Part shown: piece after piece, positions 8,149 through 16,980 of the stretch
Layout of the letters: every line of letters begins with the position of its first letter
Position numbering within the stretch: position 1 is the stretch's first letter
Assembly: GCF_028683135.1 (NCBI RefSeq)
Contig: NZ_JAJUBB010000001.1
Span: 124,001-188,000 of the forward strand
Origin: Enterovibrio qingdaonensis
GTDB taxonomy: Bacteria > Pseudomonadota > Gammaproteobacteria > Enterobacterales > Vibrionaceae
Length of the DNA stretch: 64,000 nucleotides
Direction of reading: 5' to 3'
Made by a program: the position numbers and the translations under genes
Notes under the pieces: generated by a model
Told to the model about the DNA's origin: nothing
What the model saw: only the letters and a program-made list of their open reading frames with translations
Databases searched by the model: none

Positions 8149-8949
8149 GTGAACGCTCGACGGTACGTTGTTTGTGGTGTCGTTTCTGTCGCACTGCATA
8201 GTCTTGCACTATCAGCCCAACAGTCCCCCCCACCTCAGTTTGCGTTGAATGACACGCAACCGGGTAACCGTGTTGCTATACAGCTTGTTGCCGCCGCTCC
8301 GCCAAAACCTGAGCCCGTGCCTGAGCCTGTTCAAACAGAACCCGAGGTAGAGAAAAAGCCACCGGTTGAAGAGCCGCCGAAGGTTGAAAAGCCTGTCGTT
8401 GAGCCAAAACCTGCGCCCTTAAAACCTAAGCCAGAAACTAAGCCCGAAACTAAGAAGGTTGTTCCTAAACCCGTGAAGGAACTTGTTGAACAACCAAAGA
8501 AAAAAGATCCGACGCCTACCCCGCCAAAACCGAAGAAAGAGGTGAAGAAGCAGGAAGTCGTTGAAAAGAAACCTGAACCAAAAGAAGAGCCGAAAGAGAA
8601 ACAGCCTGAAGAAAAGAAACAGGACGTGACCTCAGACGTGCAAATGAATCAGGCAAAGGATAACGCGCCGGTATTGGTAGACAGACCGACATTTAAAGTC
8701 CGTCCTTCTCAACCTAAATATCCAAGAATCGCTAAACGCAAAGGAATGCAAGGCACGGTACTGATTGAGGTTTGGCTAGATGAAAAAGGCGTTCAAACCA
8801 AACAAGCGATTGTTCAGTCATCTGGCTTCGATGTGTTAGACGAAGCTGCTATGTCAGCTGTGAAAAAGTGGCGTTTCAATGGCCACGAAGAAAATGGTGT
8901 GCCATTGGCTCACCGAGTGAAGATTCCTGTACGTTTTAATTTGGATTAA
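8149..8949 (+). CDS. tonB: Energy transducer TonB
   Basis: This 266-residue protein links the inner-membrane ExbBD motor to outer-membrane receptors. It has an N-terminal membrane anchor (about residues 5-24), a long Pro/Lys/Glu linker made of EP and KP repeats (about residues 45-165) that spans the periplasm, and a C-terminal TonB domain (YPRIAKRKGMQGTVLIEVWL through WRFNGHEENG to the end). Translation starts at GTG with a perfect AGGAG site 6-8 bases ahead. exbB follows after 2 bases. Its place at the head of exbBD-hutBCD and opposite hutWXZ marks it as the heme-dedicated TonB1 system of vibrios. Confidence 0.93.
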   Translation: MNARRYVVCGVVSVALHSLALSAQQSPPPQFALNDTQPGNRVAIQLVAAAPPKPEPVPEPVQTEPEVEKKPPVEEPPKVEKPVVEPKPAPLKPKPETKPETKKVVPKPVKELVEQPKKKDPTPTPPKPKKEVKKQEVVEKKPEPKEEPKEKQPEEKKQDVTSDVQMNQAKDNAPVLVDRPTFKVRPSQPKYPRIAKRKGMQGTVLIEVWLDEKGVQTKQAIVQSSGFDVLDEAAMSAVKKWRFNGHEENGVPLAHRVKIPVRFNLD

Positions 8950-8951
8950 TC

Positions 8952-9674
8952 ATGGATTTACAATTTTTCTCATCCATCCACGCGCAACTTGGCATCATGA
9001 CTTGGCCACTGTCGATCCTCTCTGCTTTGATGCTAATGCTGATTTTTGAGCGCGTTGTTTTCGTTATCCTAAACACAAAGACTCACAGCAAAAGCCTACA
9101 GCGCGAGATTTACAGCCTCTCGTTGACCAACGACGAGCAACTAGAAGCGCATGTAGAGAAGCATCAAAAAGACAAAAGCACCCTTTCGCAAGGTTTGTGT
9201 ATGCTGATTAGCCACCGTCAGTTCACTAAATCTCTTCGTGAAGAAGCGGTGAGCATCTGGCTGCAAAAGAAACGCCGTCAGTTCACTGCAGGCCTAAAAC
9301 TGCTGAATATTATTGGTGTACTTAGCCCATTGATCGGCCTGTTGGGTACGGTAATGGGTCTGATTGAAATGTTTAAAGGCTTGTCTGCAACACAAGGTGG
9401 CATTTCACCCGCAGAGTTGGCAGACGGTCTTGGCCTTGCAATGGCAACGACGGCTGCGGGTCTTCTGATTGCTCTGCCTGCTATTGCAGCGTCACAAGTA
9501 TTCAGCTTATGGGCGGATCGCACACTGGCGAAAATTGAATATGTCCTCAATCACTTCAATCTGCATCTGGCCGGCGTGTCTTTCGACGAGAGCGGTAACT
9601 GCTGCCCTAAAGATTGCCCGCCTGCGTGTGCAAACAGCACAAAAAAGCCGACAGCGATGGATGATGCCGCATGA
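8952..9674 (+). CDS. exbB: Biopolymer transport protein ExbB
   Basis: This 240-residue MotA/TolQ/ExbB proton-channel protein has one N-terminal helix (about residues 17-37), a cytoplasmic loop, and two helices at about 115-140 and 155-185. The signature LLNIIGVLSPLIGLLGTVMG and the GISPAELADGLGLAMATTAAG stretch are intact. It works with ExbD to energise TonB. It is 2 bases from tonB and overlaps exbD by 4 bases. The C-terminus carries a short Cys/Pro-rich tail (CCPKDCPPAC), which is unusual for ExbB and might bind metal, though this is speculation. Confidence 0.93.
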   Translation: MDLQFFSSIHAQLGIMTWPLSILSALMLMLIFERVVFVILNTKTHSKSLQREIYSLSLTNDEQLEAHVEKHQKDKSTLSQGLCMLISHRQFTKSLREEAVSIWLQKKRRQFTAGLKLLNIIGVLSPLIGLLGTVMGLIEMFKGLSATQGGISPAELADGLGLAMATTAAGLLIALPAIAASQVFSLWADRTLAKIEYVLNHFNLHLAGVSFDESGNCCPKDCPPACANSTKKPTAMDDAA

Positions 9675-10087
9675 TACGTTCTCGCCCGGAAAGCGACAAT
9701 GACAGCTTTACGCCGGATTTGACTCCCCTGCTCGACATTATTTTCATCGTGATGGTGTTTTTGCTTCTTACTGCAAATATTCAGATAAAAACAATGGAAG
9801 TGGCAATACCGCAAACCACGGACAGTGCGGTACTCGATTCCCCTGACCAAGAGGTCATTGCAATTAATGTACTCAAAGGTTCGCCGTCTTGGGCCCTTCA
9901 AGGCGAGCCAGTCGATTCTTGGGAGATGTTTACGGCAACGCTATTGGAAATGATTAACGCTAACCCTGGAAAACCGGTTGTTATCGCTGCAGATAAGCAA
10001 GCGAACGTTGAAAGCATGCTGAAAGTGTTGGCCTTTATGCAAAACAACAACATCAACGCAACCAACATCGTAATGGAAGAAGAATAA
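9671..10087 (+). CDS. exbD: Biopolymer transport protein ExbD
   Basis: This 138-residue protein has one membrane helix (about residues 17-37) carrying the essential aspartate in TPLLDIIFIVMVF, then a periplasmic domain of the ExbD/TolR fold. It pairs with ExbB as the proton-driven motor for TonB. The start overlaps exbB by 4 bases (ATGA) and the stop overlaps hutB by 1 base, so the operon is tightly coupled. Confidence 0.93.
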   Translation: MIRSRPESDNDSFTPDLTPLLDIIFIVMVFLLLTANIQIKTMEVAIPQTTDSAVLDSPDQEVIAINVLKGSPSWALQGEPVDSWEMFTATLLEMINANPGKPVVIAADKQANVESMLKVLAFMQNNNINATNIVMEEE

Positions 10088-10935
10088 TGATGAATACACC
10101 AATTAAAGCCGCAGCTTTGGCTCTTGCCGCGTTACTGAGCCCTCTTTCTCAGGCTGACGAAACGCGCATTATCAGTGCTGGCTCTACGGTCACGGAATTG
10201 CTTTTCGAACTTGGCGCTGATAAAGACGTTGTCGCAATCGATTTGACCAGTCGCCACTACTTAGGTGACCGAGACATTCCCGTATTGGGATACCACCGCC
10301 AATTGGCAACAGAAGGTCTGCTGGCGTTGAGTCCGACTCACCTGCTTGGCTCGCCAGACATGGGCCCGGATACCACATTAAAGTTGCTTAAGTCTGCGGG
10401 TGTTGAAGTTAAAGCTCTTCCTGTTGGCAACACGTTAGAGGACTTCAAACAACGCGTCGATGCTGTTGCTAAAATCACTCACACCGAGGAAAAAGGCGAG
10501 GAAATCAAACAAAACGTTACCAACCAGATCAACGCATTAAGCGCCGCCCAACCTGCTGACAAGCCGAGTGTCATGTTTATGATGCTATCTGATGGCCGTC
10601 CTTTAACCGTCGCGGGTGCCGAAACAACAGTAAATACCGTGATCGAGTTGGCTGGCGGTGTTAACCCTGCTGCAAAAGAAACCAGCAGCTACAAGCCCCT
10701 ATCTACAGAATCAATCGTAGAAATGCAGCCTGAGTACATCCTGATTTCAGAACGAACGCTGGAGCAAATCGGTGGAATCGACGCGGTGATTAAACAGCAA
10801 CCGCTTCTTGCCGCCACCCCTGCGGTACAAAACGGCAATATCATCACAATTTCTGGCTATTCAATCCTTGGTGGATTTGGATTGGCAAGCTTAGATTTGG
10901 CGACTGAGCTCAACGAACGCTTTAACGCGAAATAG
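10087..10935 (+). CDS. hutB: Periplasmic heme-binding protein HutB
   Basis: This 282-residue class III solute-binding protein delivers periplasmic heme to the HutCD transporter. A signal peptide (cleavage after SQA, residue 23) precedes two lobes joined by a long helix. RIISAGSTVTELLFELGADK is the usual opening, and Tyr69 in GYHRQL is the likely heme ligand shared with ShuT/PhuT/HutB. No histidine occurs after residue 132, so a second His ligand of the kind reported for V. cholerae HutB seems to be missing. Two ATG codons stand side by side at the start (the second is 3 bases on). It overlaps exbD by 1 base. Confidence 0.9.
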   Translation: MMNTPIKAAALALAALLSPLSQADETRIISAGSTVTELLFELGADKDVVAIDLTSRHYLGDRDIPVLGYHRQLATEGLLALSPTHLLGSPDMGPDTTLKLLKSAGVEVKALPVGNTLEDFKQRVDAVAKITHTEEKGEEIKQNVTNQINALSAAQPADKPSVMFMMLSDGRPLTVAGAETTVNTVIELAGGVNPAAKETSSYKPLSTESIVEMQPEYILISERTLEQIGGIDAVIKQQPLLAATPAVQNGNIITISGYSILGGFGLASLDLATELNERFNAK

Positions 10936-10949
10936 TAACTGGAATTCTA

Positions 10950-11993
10950 ATGAACGATATTTTGACTCGTCGTGTACCCGCTCGCTGGTTAATGGTTTTC
11001 TCGACGATCTTGCTGTATATCGCGGTAGTGAGTTCCATTACCTTGGGGCCGATGAATATCGGCTTCTTTGACAGCCTGAAAGCCCTTCTTCCCCTTGATT
11101 CTGAGCTACCAAAGTATGTATCAGTGATCATTCAACAAGTGCGTTTACCACGCACCCTGCTTGCTATTGCTGTGGGTGGTATTTTGGCGATGTGTGGCAC
11201 GGTTATGCAGGGGTTGTTCCGAAACCCGCTGGCGGATCCGGGCATCATCGGTGTGTCTGCGGGTGCCTCTTTGGGCGCGGCGATTGCCATCGTCCTTTTC
11301 GGTGGTGTTCTGGGTAATACTTTGTTCCTCGTGCTTGGAACGGTTCCTGTTTTCGCATTTCTAGGTGGCGCGTTGGCGACATTTGCGATCTACTACATGG
11401 GAACCAGCAGTAACGGTACGTCTGTGACCATCATGCTGCTTGCCGGTGTTGCACTGGGCGCGATCGCTGGCGCAGGCATGGGGCTCCTTAACTTTTTTGC
11501 CGATGACCAAGCCCTTCGCGATCTGTCGCTTTGGACAATGGGTTCTTTAGCTGGAGCATCGTGGGATTCCATCTTTCTGGCGTATGCTTCCTTGTTTGCG
11601 TTGGCGTTCCTGTTCCAGAAAAACGCAAAACCACTTAATGCCCTGCTTTTGGGTGAAGCAGAAGCCCGTCATTTGGGCATTGATGTTCAAAAGCTCAAAC
11701 GCAATCTGATTTTGCTCACCGCCGCGGGTGTAGGCATTACTGTTGCCTTGTCAGGCATGATTGGCTTTATCGGTCTTGTTGTTCCTCACATCGGCCGTAT
11801 GCTGACAGGCCCCGATCACCGCACGCTGATCCCTGTCTCTTTGCTGCTTGGCGGCCTAGTGCTGTTGGTGTCAGATATGGTTGCGCGTATCGTCGTAGCG
11901 CCGTTGGAAATTCCAGTCGGTATCATCACCGCCGCGATTGGTGCGCCTTTCTTCCTTGCTCTGCTCCTAAAACAACGAGGTCGTTTAGCATAA
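10950..11993 (+). CDS. hutC: Heme ABC transporter permease HutC
   Basis: This 347-residue inner-membrane permease of the FecCD/BtuC family has about ten helices. Family hallmarks are seen: VRLPRTLLAIAVGGILAMCG, GLFRNPLADPGIIGVSAGA, and GMIGFIGLVVPHIGRML (the cytoplasmic loop that docks the ATPase). Two copies form the heme pore with HutD. It lies 14 bases after hutB and overlaps hutD by 1 base. Confidence 0.93.
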   Translation: MNDILTRRVPARWLMVFSTILLYIAVVSSITLGPMNIGFFDSLKALLPLDSELPKYVSVIIQQVRLPRTLLAIAVGGILAMCGTVMQGLFRNPLADPGIIGVSAGASLGAAIAIVLFGGVLGNTLFLVLGTVPVFAFLGGALATFAIYYMGTSSNGTSVTIMLLAGVALGAIAGAGMGLLNFFADDQALRDLSLWTMGSLAGASWDSIFLAYASLFALAFLFQKNAKPLNALLLGEAEARHLGIDVQKLKRNLILLTAAGVGITVALSGMIGFIGLVVPHIGRMLTGPDHRTLIPVSLLLGGLVLLVSDMVARIVVAPLEIPVGIITAAIGAPFFLALLLKQRGRLA

Positions 11994-12757
11994 TGAGTGT
12001 TGAAATTAAAAATGCCTCACTGACGTTAGGCGATAAAGTGCTTTTGGAAAACTTCAGTGCACATTTCAAAACGGGTGAATTGACGATCATCCTTGGCCCA
12101 AACGGTACAGGTAAGAGTAGCCTTCTTAAGCTCATCAGCCGTGAGTGGAAATGTAATGGTCAACTGAGTTTCTATGGCAAGCCCTCAGAACAATGGAAGC
12201 CAGCCGAGCTCGCGCAATCTGTCGGTATTCTTCCTCAATACAGTAGCCTCACCTTTGCCTTTACCGTACGCGAAGTGGTTGAGCTTGGTGGTTTGGCATT
12301 AAGTGCGTCTCAATCCGACGTCTCAGACATCGCGACGCGACAAATGCAAACCACCGATGTGCTCCATCTTGCTAACCGCTTATATCCAAGCCTGTCAGGT
12401 GGTGAAAAGCAGCGCGTTCATTTGGCACGCGTTTTAACGCAACTGTCTAAATCGCCGAGAGAAACAGTACTCATGCTGGATGAGCCAACCTCAGCGTTGG
12501 ATATTGGCCACCAACATAAGACGTTACAACTGGCAAAAGAATTGGCGAAAAAAGGATCAGCTGTGATCGCCGTGATCCATGATCTAAATCTCGCCGCTCA
12601 GTATGCTGACCACATAATTATGCTGAATAAGGGCCACATTGTCGCTGAAGGTTCTCCGCAAACAGTGATTACGCCGAGAAATATCGAAGACGTCTACGGT
12701 TGGCCTGTTCAGGTAATCCCGCATCCAGAGAACGACTACCCTGTCATTCTTGCTTAG
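11993..12757 (+). CDS. hutD: Heme ABC transporter ATPase HutD
   Basis: This 254-residue ATPase drives heme import with HutC. It carries Walker A GPNGTGKSS, Q-loop region GILPQYSS, signature LSGGEKQRV, Walker B VLMLDEPTSALD and H-loop VIHDLN. Length and motifs are typical of HmuV/HutD. It is the last gene of the tonB-exbBD-hutBCD operon and is followed by an intrinsic terminator. Confidence 0.93.
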   Translation: MSVEIKNASLTLGDKVLLENFSAHFKTGELTIILGPNGTGKSSLLKLISREWKCNGQLSFYGKPSEQWKPAELAQSVGILPQYSSLTFAFTVREVVELGGLALSASQSDVSDIATRQMQTTDVLHLANRLYPSLSGGEKQRVHLARVLTQLSKSPRETVLMLDEPTSALDIGHQHKTLQLAKELAKKGSAVIAVIHDLNLAAQYADHIIMLNKGHIVAEGSPQTVITPRNIEDVYGWPVQVIPHPENDYPVILA

Positions 12758-12786
12758 TGCTGCTATCGCAAACGTGGAATATGACG

Positions 12787-12812
12787 AAGCCCTCTCGATG
12801 AGGGCTTGTTTC
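12787..12812 (+). terminator. Terminator of the tonB-hutD operon
   Basis: AAGCCCTC and GAGGGCTT form an 8-bp stem with a 5-nt loop, followed by TTGTTTCT. It lies about 30 bases after hutD. Confidence 0.8.
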
Positions 12813-12905
12813 TCTCTGTTGCTACGTGTTGACTGGATGACAGCATTCCGCCGATAACTTATAGTTTTAAGAGAAATCACTCTAAAAATACGCAAGGATC
12901 GACAA

Positions 12906-13934
12906 ATGATTCGCACAGGAATTGTTGGCTTTGGCTTTTCAGCTCAAACTTTCCACCTTCCCTTTCTTTCTGTTCTTCCAGACTTTGCCCCCGTCGCTGT
13001 CGTCTCTTCAAAACGCGAATTGGTTGCAGAGCATTTACCGACGGCAAGTTACTACGCAACGATTGAGGAAATGCTGAGCGAGGCTGAGCTCGACCTTGTT
13101 GTTATTACCTCTCCTAACCACACACATTACGACTACGCGCGTCAGGCGCTTGAAGCAGATTGCCATGTGTTGCTCGAAAAACCATTTGTGGTGAAAAGCG
13201 GCCAAGGTTTAGATCTGCTCAGGTTGGCAAATGCGCGTGGAAAAATCCTCTGTCCATATCAAAATCGTCGTTGGGACGGTGACTTCCTAACGGTTAAATC
13301 GTTAATTGAATCCGGTGAACTCGGCAATGTGCGTGTGTTTGAATCGAATTTCGATAGATTTCGCCCTGAAGTGAGAAACCGATGGCGTGAGCAGCCTGGC
13401 GATGGCTCAGGCATTCTTTATGACTTAGGCTCCCACCTTGTTGATCAGGCTTTGTATCTATTTGGCCAACCTCAAGCTCTGACAGCACGCTGTAGGTCCA
13501 TGCGCCCTCAATCACAAGCCGTCGATTATTTTCACATGACGCTTCACTACAGCGATAAAGAAGTGATTCTGAATTCCAGCCCATACCGTTCAGGGACGAC
13601 ATCACGATTCGTTGTTCAAGGCGACAAAGCCACCTTCTCTTGCCAGGGTTTGGACATTCAGGAACAACAATTACGTGACGGTGTCACTGTGACATATCAT
13701 CAGTTTGGTCGCCAACAGCATGTGGGCAAGCTAGAGATAGGTGACAACGTCACTGAAAGAGAAGTTGAATTGGAATTCGGTTGCTACAGTGAACTGTTCG
13801 CACAGTTGGCCAGAGCCATTTTAAATGGCGAAACGTCCCCTGTAGATACCTACGACGCAGTCAAAGTCATCTACGCACTTGAACTGGCCCAACACTCCTC
13901 TGCAGCAGGTAAAACAGAGCGTTGGGAGTTCTAA
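12906..13934 (+). CDS. Gfo/Idh/MocA-family oxidoreductase (YdgJ-like)
   Basis: This 342-residue NAD(P)-dependent dehydrogenase has an N-terminal Rossmann domain (GIVGFGFSAQTFHLPF) and EKPF at about residue 97, the conserved lysine motif of the family, followed by a C-terminal beta-sheet substrate domain. QNRRWDGDF and DLGSHLVDQAL (the latter with the catalytic-type Asp/His) match the YdgJ/scyllo-inositol dehydrogenase branch. The true sugar or inositol substrate cannot be told from sequence. It starts at ATG with AAGGATCG upstream, is monocistronic, and follows the hut terminator. Confidence 0.85.
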   Translation: MIRTGIVGFGFSAQTFHLPFLSVLPDFAPVAVVSSKRELVAEHLPTASYYATIEEMLSEAELDLVVITSPNHTHYDYARQALEADCHVLLEKPFVVKSGQGLDLLRLANARGKILCPYQNRRWDGDFLTVKSLIESGELGNVRVFESNFDRFRPEVRNRWREQPGDGSGILYDLGSHLVDQALYLFGQPQALTARCRSMRPQSQAVDYFHMTLHYSDKEVILNSSPYRSGTTSRFVVQGDKATFSCQGLDIQEQQLRDGVTVTYHQFGRQQHVGKLEIGDNVTEREVELEFGCYSELFAQLARAILNGETSPVDTYDAVKVIYALELAQHSSAAGKTERWEF

Positions 13935-13950
13935 CGCTCTCAGTCTCTCC

Positions 13951-13985
13951 GCCATTAGACGCCATTAGACGCCATTAGACGCCAT
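13951..13985. repeat. 10-bp tandem repeat
   Basis: GCCATTAGAC is present three times in tandem plus a partial fourth copy (GCCAT). A reverse-oriented GGCGTCT about 25 bases later can pair with the AGACGCC of the repeat to form a hairpin. It lies just after the oxidoreductase stop codon in non-coding DNA. Confidence 0.85.
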
Positions 13986-14140
13986 GTTATTACTACTGAT
14001 AAGGTATTAACTGGCGTCTTATTAGCTCGCTATTACTACCCCCATTCGCCTCCTTGCATAACGTCTTATATTAACGCAGAGAGATATAGTTATAGTGCAT
14101 AAGCATTACTATCACAGGCTCTAGTCCCTCCCCCAAACGT

Positions 14141-14164
14141 GAAAAGCCCGCATAACTGCGGGCT
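14141..14164 (-). terminator. Terminator of chrA
   Basis: On the minus strand, AGCCCGCA and TGCGGGCT form a stem with a 4-nt loop, followed by TTTTC. It lies 22 bases after the chrA stop codon. Confidence 0.8.
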
Positions 14165-14185
14165 CTTATATCAGCAATACTTAGT

Positions 14186-15334
14186 TTAGATCATGCTTTT
14201 CGCAACGACGTACACAAGCATGCCTGCTAGCAACCAGAATACAGACAGGTTGAATTTACGAAGAACCGCAAAGCCGACAATCACAGCTACAACGTCAGCG
14301 ATGCCATAGACCGCTGATACCCATACAGGTTGGTAGAATGCAGCCACAAGCAGACCAACAACTGCTGCGTTAATCAGAACCACTGATCCCGCGAATTTAC
14401 GGTGATTCATTACTGCCTGCCACACCGGAAGTGCCGCAAACAAAAGCAGAGCACCCGGCAAGAAGATGGCAATAGTCGCCACGATACTACCAATGACAGG
14501 ATGAATGCCGTCCATAGAAGCACCGATGTAACTCGCAATCGTAAACATTGGGCCTGGAACAAGCTGGGCAGCAGCATAGCCTTCTACCAGTGCATCACCA
14601 GATACAGCGTCGCCAATTAGAGGCTGAAGTAAAGGAAGAACGACGTGGCCGCCACCAAATACAAAGCTACCCGCTTGGTAAAAATGATTAAACATATTCA
14701 CCAATGGCGCACTACTTAGTGCCGGAATAACAAGCAGAGCAACGAACACACCGAACAAGACAAACGTCTGAGTCCAACCCATCGCTTTAGGCGTTTCCTT
14801 GCCAGCTTCTGGTTTACGAATGAAGAACCAGCCAAGTGCGCCCGCAATAACAATTGGCAATAGCTGAGCGACAAGACCCGTTTGCCATAAAATCCAACCA
14901 GCAGACGCAATACACACGATAAATGTGACAGCGTCACTGATGAATTTCTTCGCCATCGTCCAGATAGCATCCGCTACCACGACCACTGCCAAAAGCTTAG
15001 CCGCTGCAATAAGAAGACCCAGCCACGTTGAATCACCTAATTGGGCACTGTATACCGCCGCTGCAGTCAACAACGCAAAAGAGGGAAAGGTGAACCCAAC
15101 AAATGCTGCAATGGCACCCAGATAACCTGCACGGTGATAGCCTATAAACATCCCCAACTGGCTACTCGCAGGACCTGGCAAGAACTGACAAAGGCTAAGA
15201 GCCGTTGAGAACTTCTCTTCCTCTATCCACTTACGTCTATCAACAAACTCACGCTGAAAATAGCCAATATGAGCAACGGGCCCACCAAAACTCATACAGC
15301 CTAAAACTAGAAATCGAAAAAATACGTCAAACAT
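14186..15334 (-). CDS. chrA: Chromate transporter ChrA, long-chain type
   Basis: This 382-residue inner-membrane protein of the CHR family exports chromate with proton coupling. It has two homologous halves of about five or six helices each. The first half shows SFGGPVAHIGYFQREFV and QFLPGPASSQLGM; the second shows VFGGGHVVLPLL and AQLVPGPMFTIASYIG. These duplicated FGG and PGP motifs define the long (two-domain) ChrA form. It starts at ATG with GAGGTTC upstream. Unlike the plasmid chr operons, no chrB or chrC is next to it. In chromosomal settings the substrate may be another oxyanion such as sulfate; that is not resolved here. Confidence 0.88.
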   Translation of the reverse strand: MFDVFFRFLVLGCMSFGGPVAHIGYFQREFVDRRKWIEEEKFSTALSLCQFLPGPASSQLGMFIGYHRAGYLGAIAAFVGFTFPSFALLTAAAVYSAQLGDSTWLGLLIAAAKLLAVVVVADAIWTMAKKFISDAVTFIVCIASAGWILWQTGLVAQLLPIVIAGALGWFFIRKPEAGKETPKAMGWTQTFVLFGVFVALLVIPALSSAPLVNMFNHFYQAGSFVFGGGHVVLPLLQPLIGDAVSGDALVEGYAAAQLVPGPMFTIASYIGASMDGIHPVIGSIVATIAIFLPGALLLFAALPVWQAVMNHRKFAGSVVLINAAVVGLLVAAFYQPVWVSAVYGIADVVAVIVGFAVLRKFNLSVFWLLAGMLVYVVAKSMI

Positions 15335-16015
15335 TCGAAATGAACCTCCATTAATGCCGTCAATTTTATCGAAGCGTTCGCATCAATAGAAACAATTCGT
15401 ATTAATCCCCTCAATTAATCAAATCGATGTGGCAAGTCTTACTTTCCGTTTATCAGCCTCCGTTTTGATCTAAATGACAGGAAAGATCCCCGAGATCTGT
15501 AGCTTTCTTTCATTTGTAAGTGAGTGATTACTAACTTTGGCTTTTGTTGTTTCCATGTGTGCACAATTTAATATATAGATTTATATTACAATGACTTATA
15601 TACAACCTTTCATTCTGTTTAATTTTCAATTCTGTATGAAAGTCTCCTACAAATCAGATCTTCAAGCGAAAATCCGTATGGCCAAACCGAATAACAGCCT
15701 TTTGCTCAATGATTAAAGCGATCGTCCCAAAACCTGAGAGCATGTTTTCTGTTTCCAAGTACTTTTATCGCCTACTCTCTTCTGTCAAAGACATCTCACA
15801 TCAACATCTCTTATGTTTTAACCGTTATCTTTACTCTGATCGCCTTACATGCTTTAACGCATTTCATCGTGCCAACGTTGTGTGGGTTTATTTTTGCCAC
15901 CTCGAGAAAACGAATGATTAGTGCCAAAGGAGAAATTGATATGTGACAGCGTAACATGCGGAATAATCGAAAGATGTGGTAACCTATCCTCCTCTTGATA
16001 AACGGAAAATCCGCA
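15335..16015. other. Long gene-free intergenic region between chrA and a LysR gene
   Basis: About 680 bases without a convincing gene lie between divergent chrA and the LysR gene. It is AT-rich in the middle, with a TGTGCACA palindrome near 15558, a short imperfect hairpin near 15480-15507, and a strong AAAGGAG site followed 8 bases later by ATG-TGA at 15941-15946. It most likely holds the two divergent promoters. I cannot name an RNA gene in it. Confidence 0.6.
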
Positions 16016-16933
16016 ATGTTAGATAACCTGCAGCAGATGGTGGTATTGGCAACCGTCGCACACGAACAACACTTCACACGTGCAGCGGAGTACCTAGGAA
16101 TTTCGAAATCTCAAGTAAGTAAGCAGATTCGCTATTTAGAGGAACGTCTTGGCATTCAATTGGTGCAACGTAATACACGTTCGGTTGCTTTGACTGAAGC
16201 GGGAAAACAATACGCTGCGTTTGGACGACAAATTGTTGAAACAATGCAAGATGCCGAAGCCATGGTTGCGGGTTTTAGGAATGAAGTGTCTGGCCGTTTA
16301 AAGATTGGCGTTGCGCAGTCGTTTGGAAATGCCCAAATCACTCGCCTGCTTTCTTCATTTCAAAGTCAGTATCCGAACATCGATCTTGAAGTTCACCTCT
16401 TTGATCACCGCCCGAATTTGGTCGAAGACGGTTATGATTGTTGGCTGGCAATCCATGAGCACCCACCCGAAGGCATGGTGGCGAAAAAACTCGCAGATTG
16501 TAAATTCAAGCTGGTGGCTTCGCAGTCTTACTTGGCAACGCATGGCATGCCAACTCATCCGTCAGATTTGCGTGACCATAATTGCATCACCTACCAAAGC
16601 TTACAACGCACTTATGACCAATGGCCTTTTCAACGCGATGGCAGTGAACAGTCAGTAACAGTGCGAGGTACCTATCGCATTAACAATGCGCCTGCCGTTC
16701 TTGAAGCTGCAAAGTCTGGCTTAGGTATCGCTTATATTGCAACGTACCTGCTGGATCATGAAATTGAACAAGGTCACCTGCAAGTGGTGATGAAGGATTG
16801 GAAGCCAACAATGGAACTGCCCGTTTATGCGGTGTATCCACGCCGTGAGTTTCTGGCACCAAAAGTCAGACATTTTGTAGACTTTCTCGCTGAACACATC
16901 AATGCAACTCACGGCTTTGATGCTATCAAATAA
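16016..16933 (+). CDS. LysR-family transcriptional regulator
   Basis: This 305-residue regulator has an N-terminal winged helix-turn-helix (residues 1-60; HFTRAAEYLGISKSQVSKQI is the recognition region) and a periplasmic-binding-protein-like effector domain from about residue 85 (GRLKIGVAQSFG). It resembles the CrgA/DsdC-type LysR proteins that regulate nearby or divergent genes. I take the ATG giving MLDNLQQM; a TTG seven codons earlier lacks a good site. It is divergent from chrA across a long intergenic region, so chrA could be a target, but the distance weakens that. A bidirectional terminator follows. Confidence 0.88.
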   Translation: MLDNLQQMVVLATVAHEQHFTRAAEYLGISKSQVSKQIRYLEERLGIQLVQRNTRSVALTEAGKQYAAFGRQIVETMQDAEAMVAGFRNEVSGRLKIGVAQSFGNAQITRLLSSFQSQYPNIDLEVHLFDHRPNLVEDGYDCWLAIHEHPPEGMVAKKLADCKFKLVASQSYLATHGMPTHPSDLRDHNCITYQSLQRTYDQWPFQRDGSEQSVTVRGTYRINNAPAVLEAAKSGLGIAYIATYLLDHEIEQGHLQVVMKDWKPTMELPVYAVYPRREFLAPKVRHFVDFLAEHINATHGFDAIK

Positions 16934-16963
16934 AAAAAGCGTGACAATGTCACGCTTTTTTTT
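16932..16963. terminator. Bidirectional terminator between LysR and acyltransferase genes
   Basis: GCGTGACA and TGTCACGC pair around one A, flanked by seven A residues on one side and eight T residues on the other. It can end transcripts from both convergent genes. Confidence 0.92.
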
Positions 16964-16980
16964 GATCTTCTAAATCGCTG

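Noticed and set aside
13951-13985. Tandem repeat considered as a CRISPR array
   Set aside because: Units of 10 bases are contiguous with no spacers and no cas genes are nearby.
15709-15921. 70-residue plus-strand frame in the chrA-LysR gap
   Set aside because: No ribosome-binding site, no recognisable fold and a composition like AT-rich intergenic DNA.
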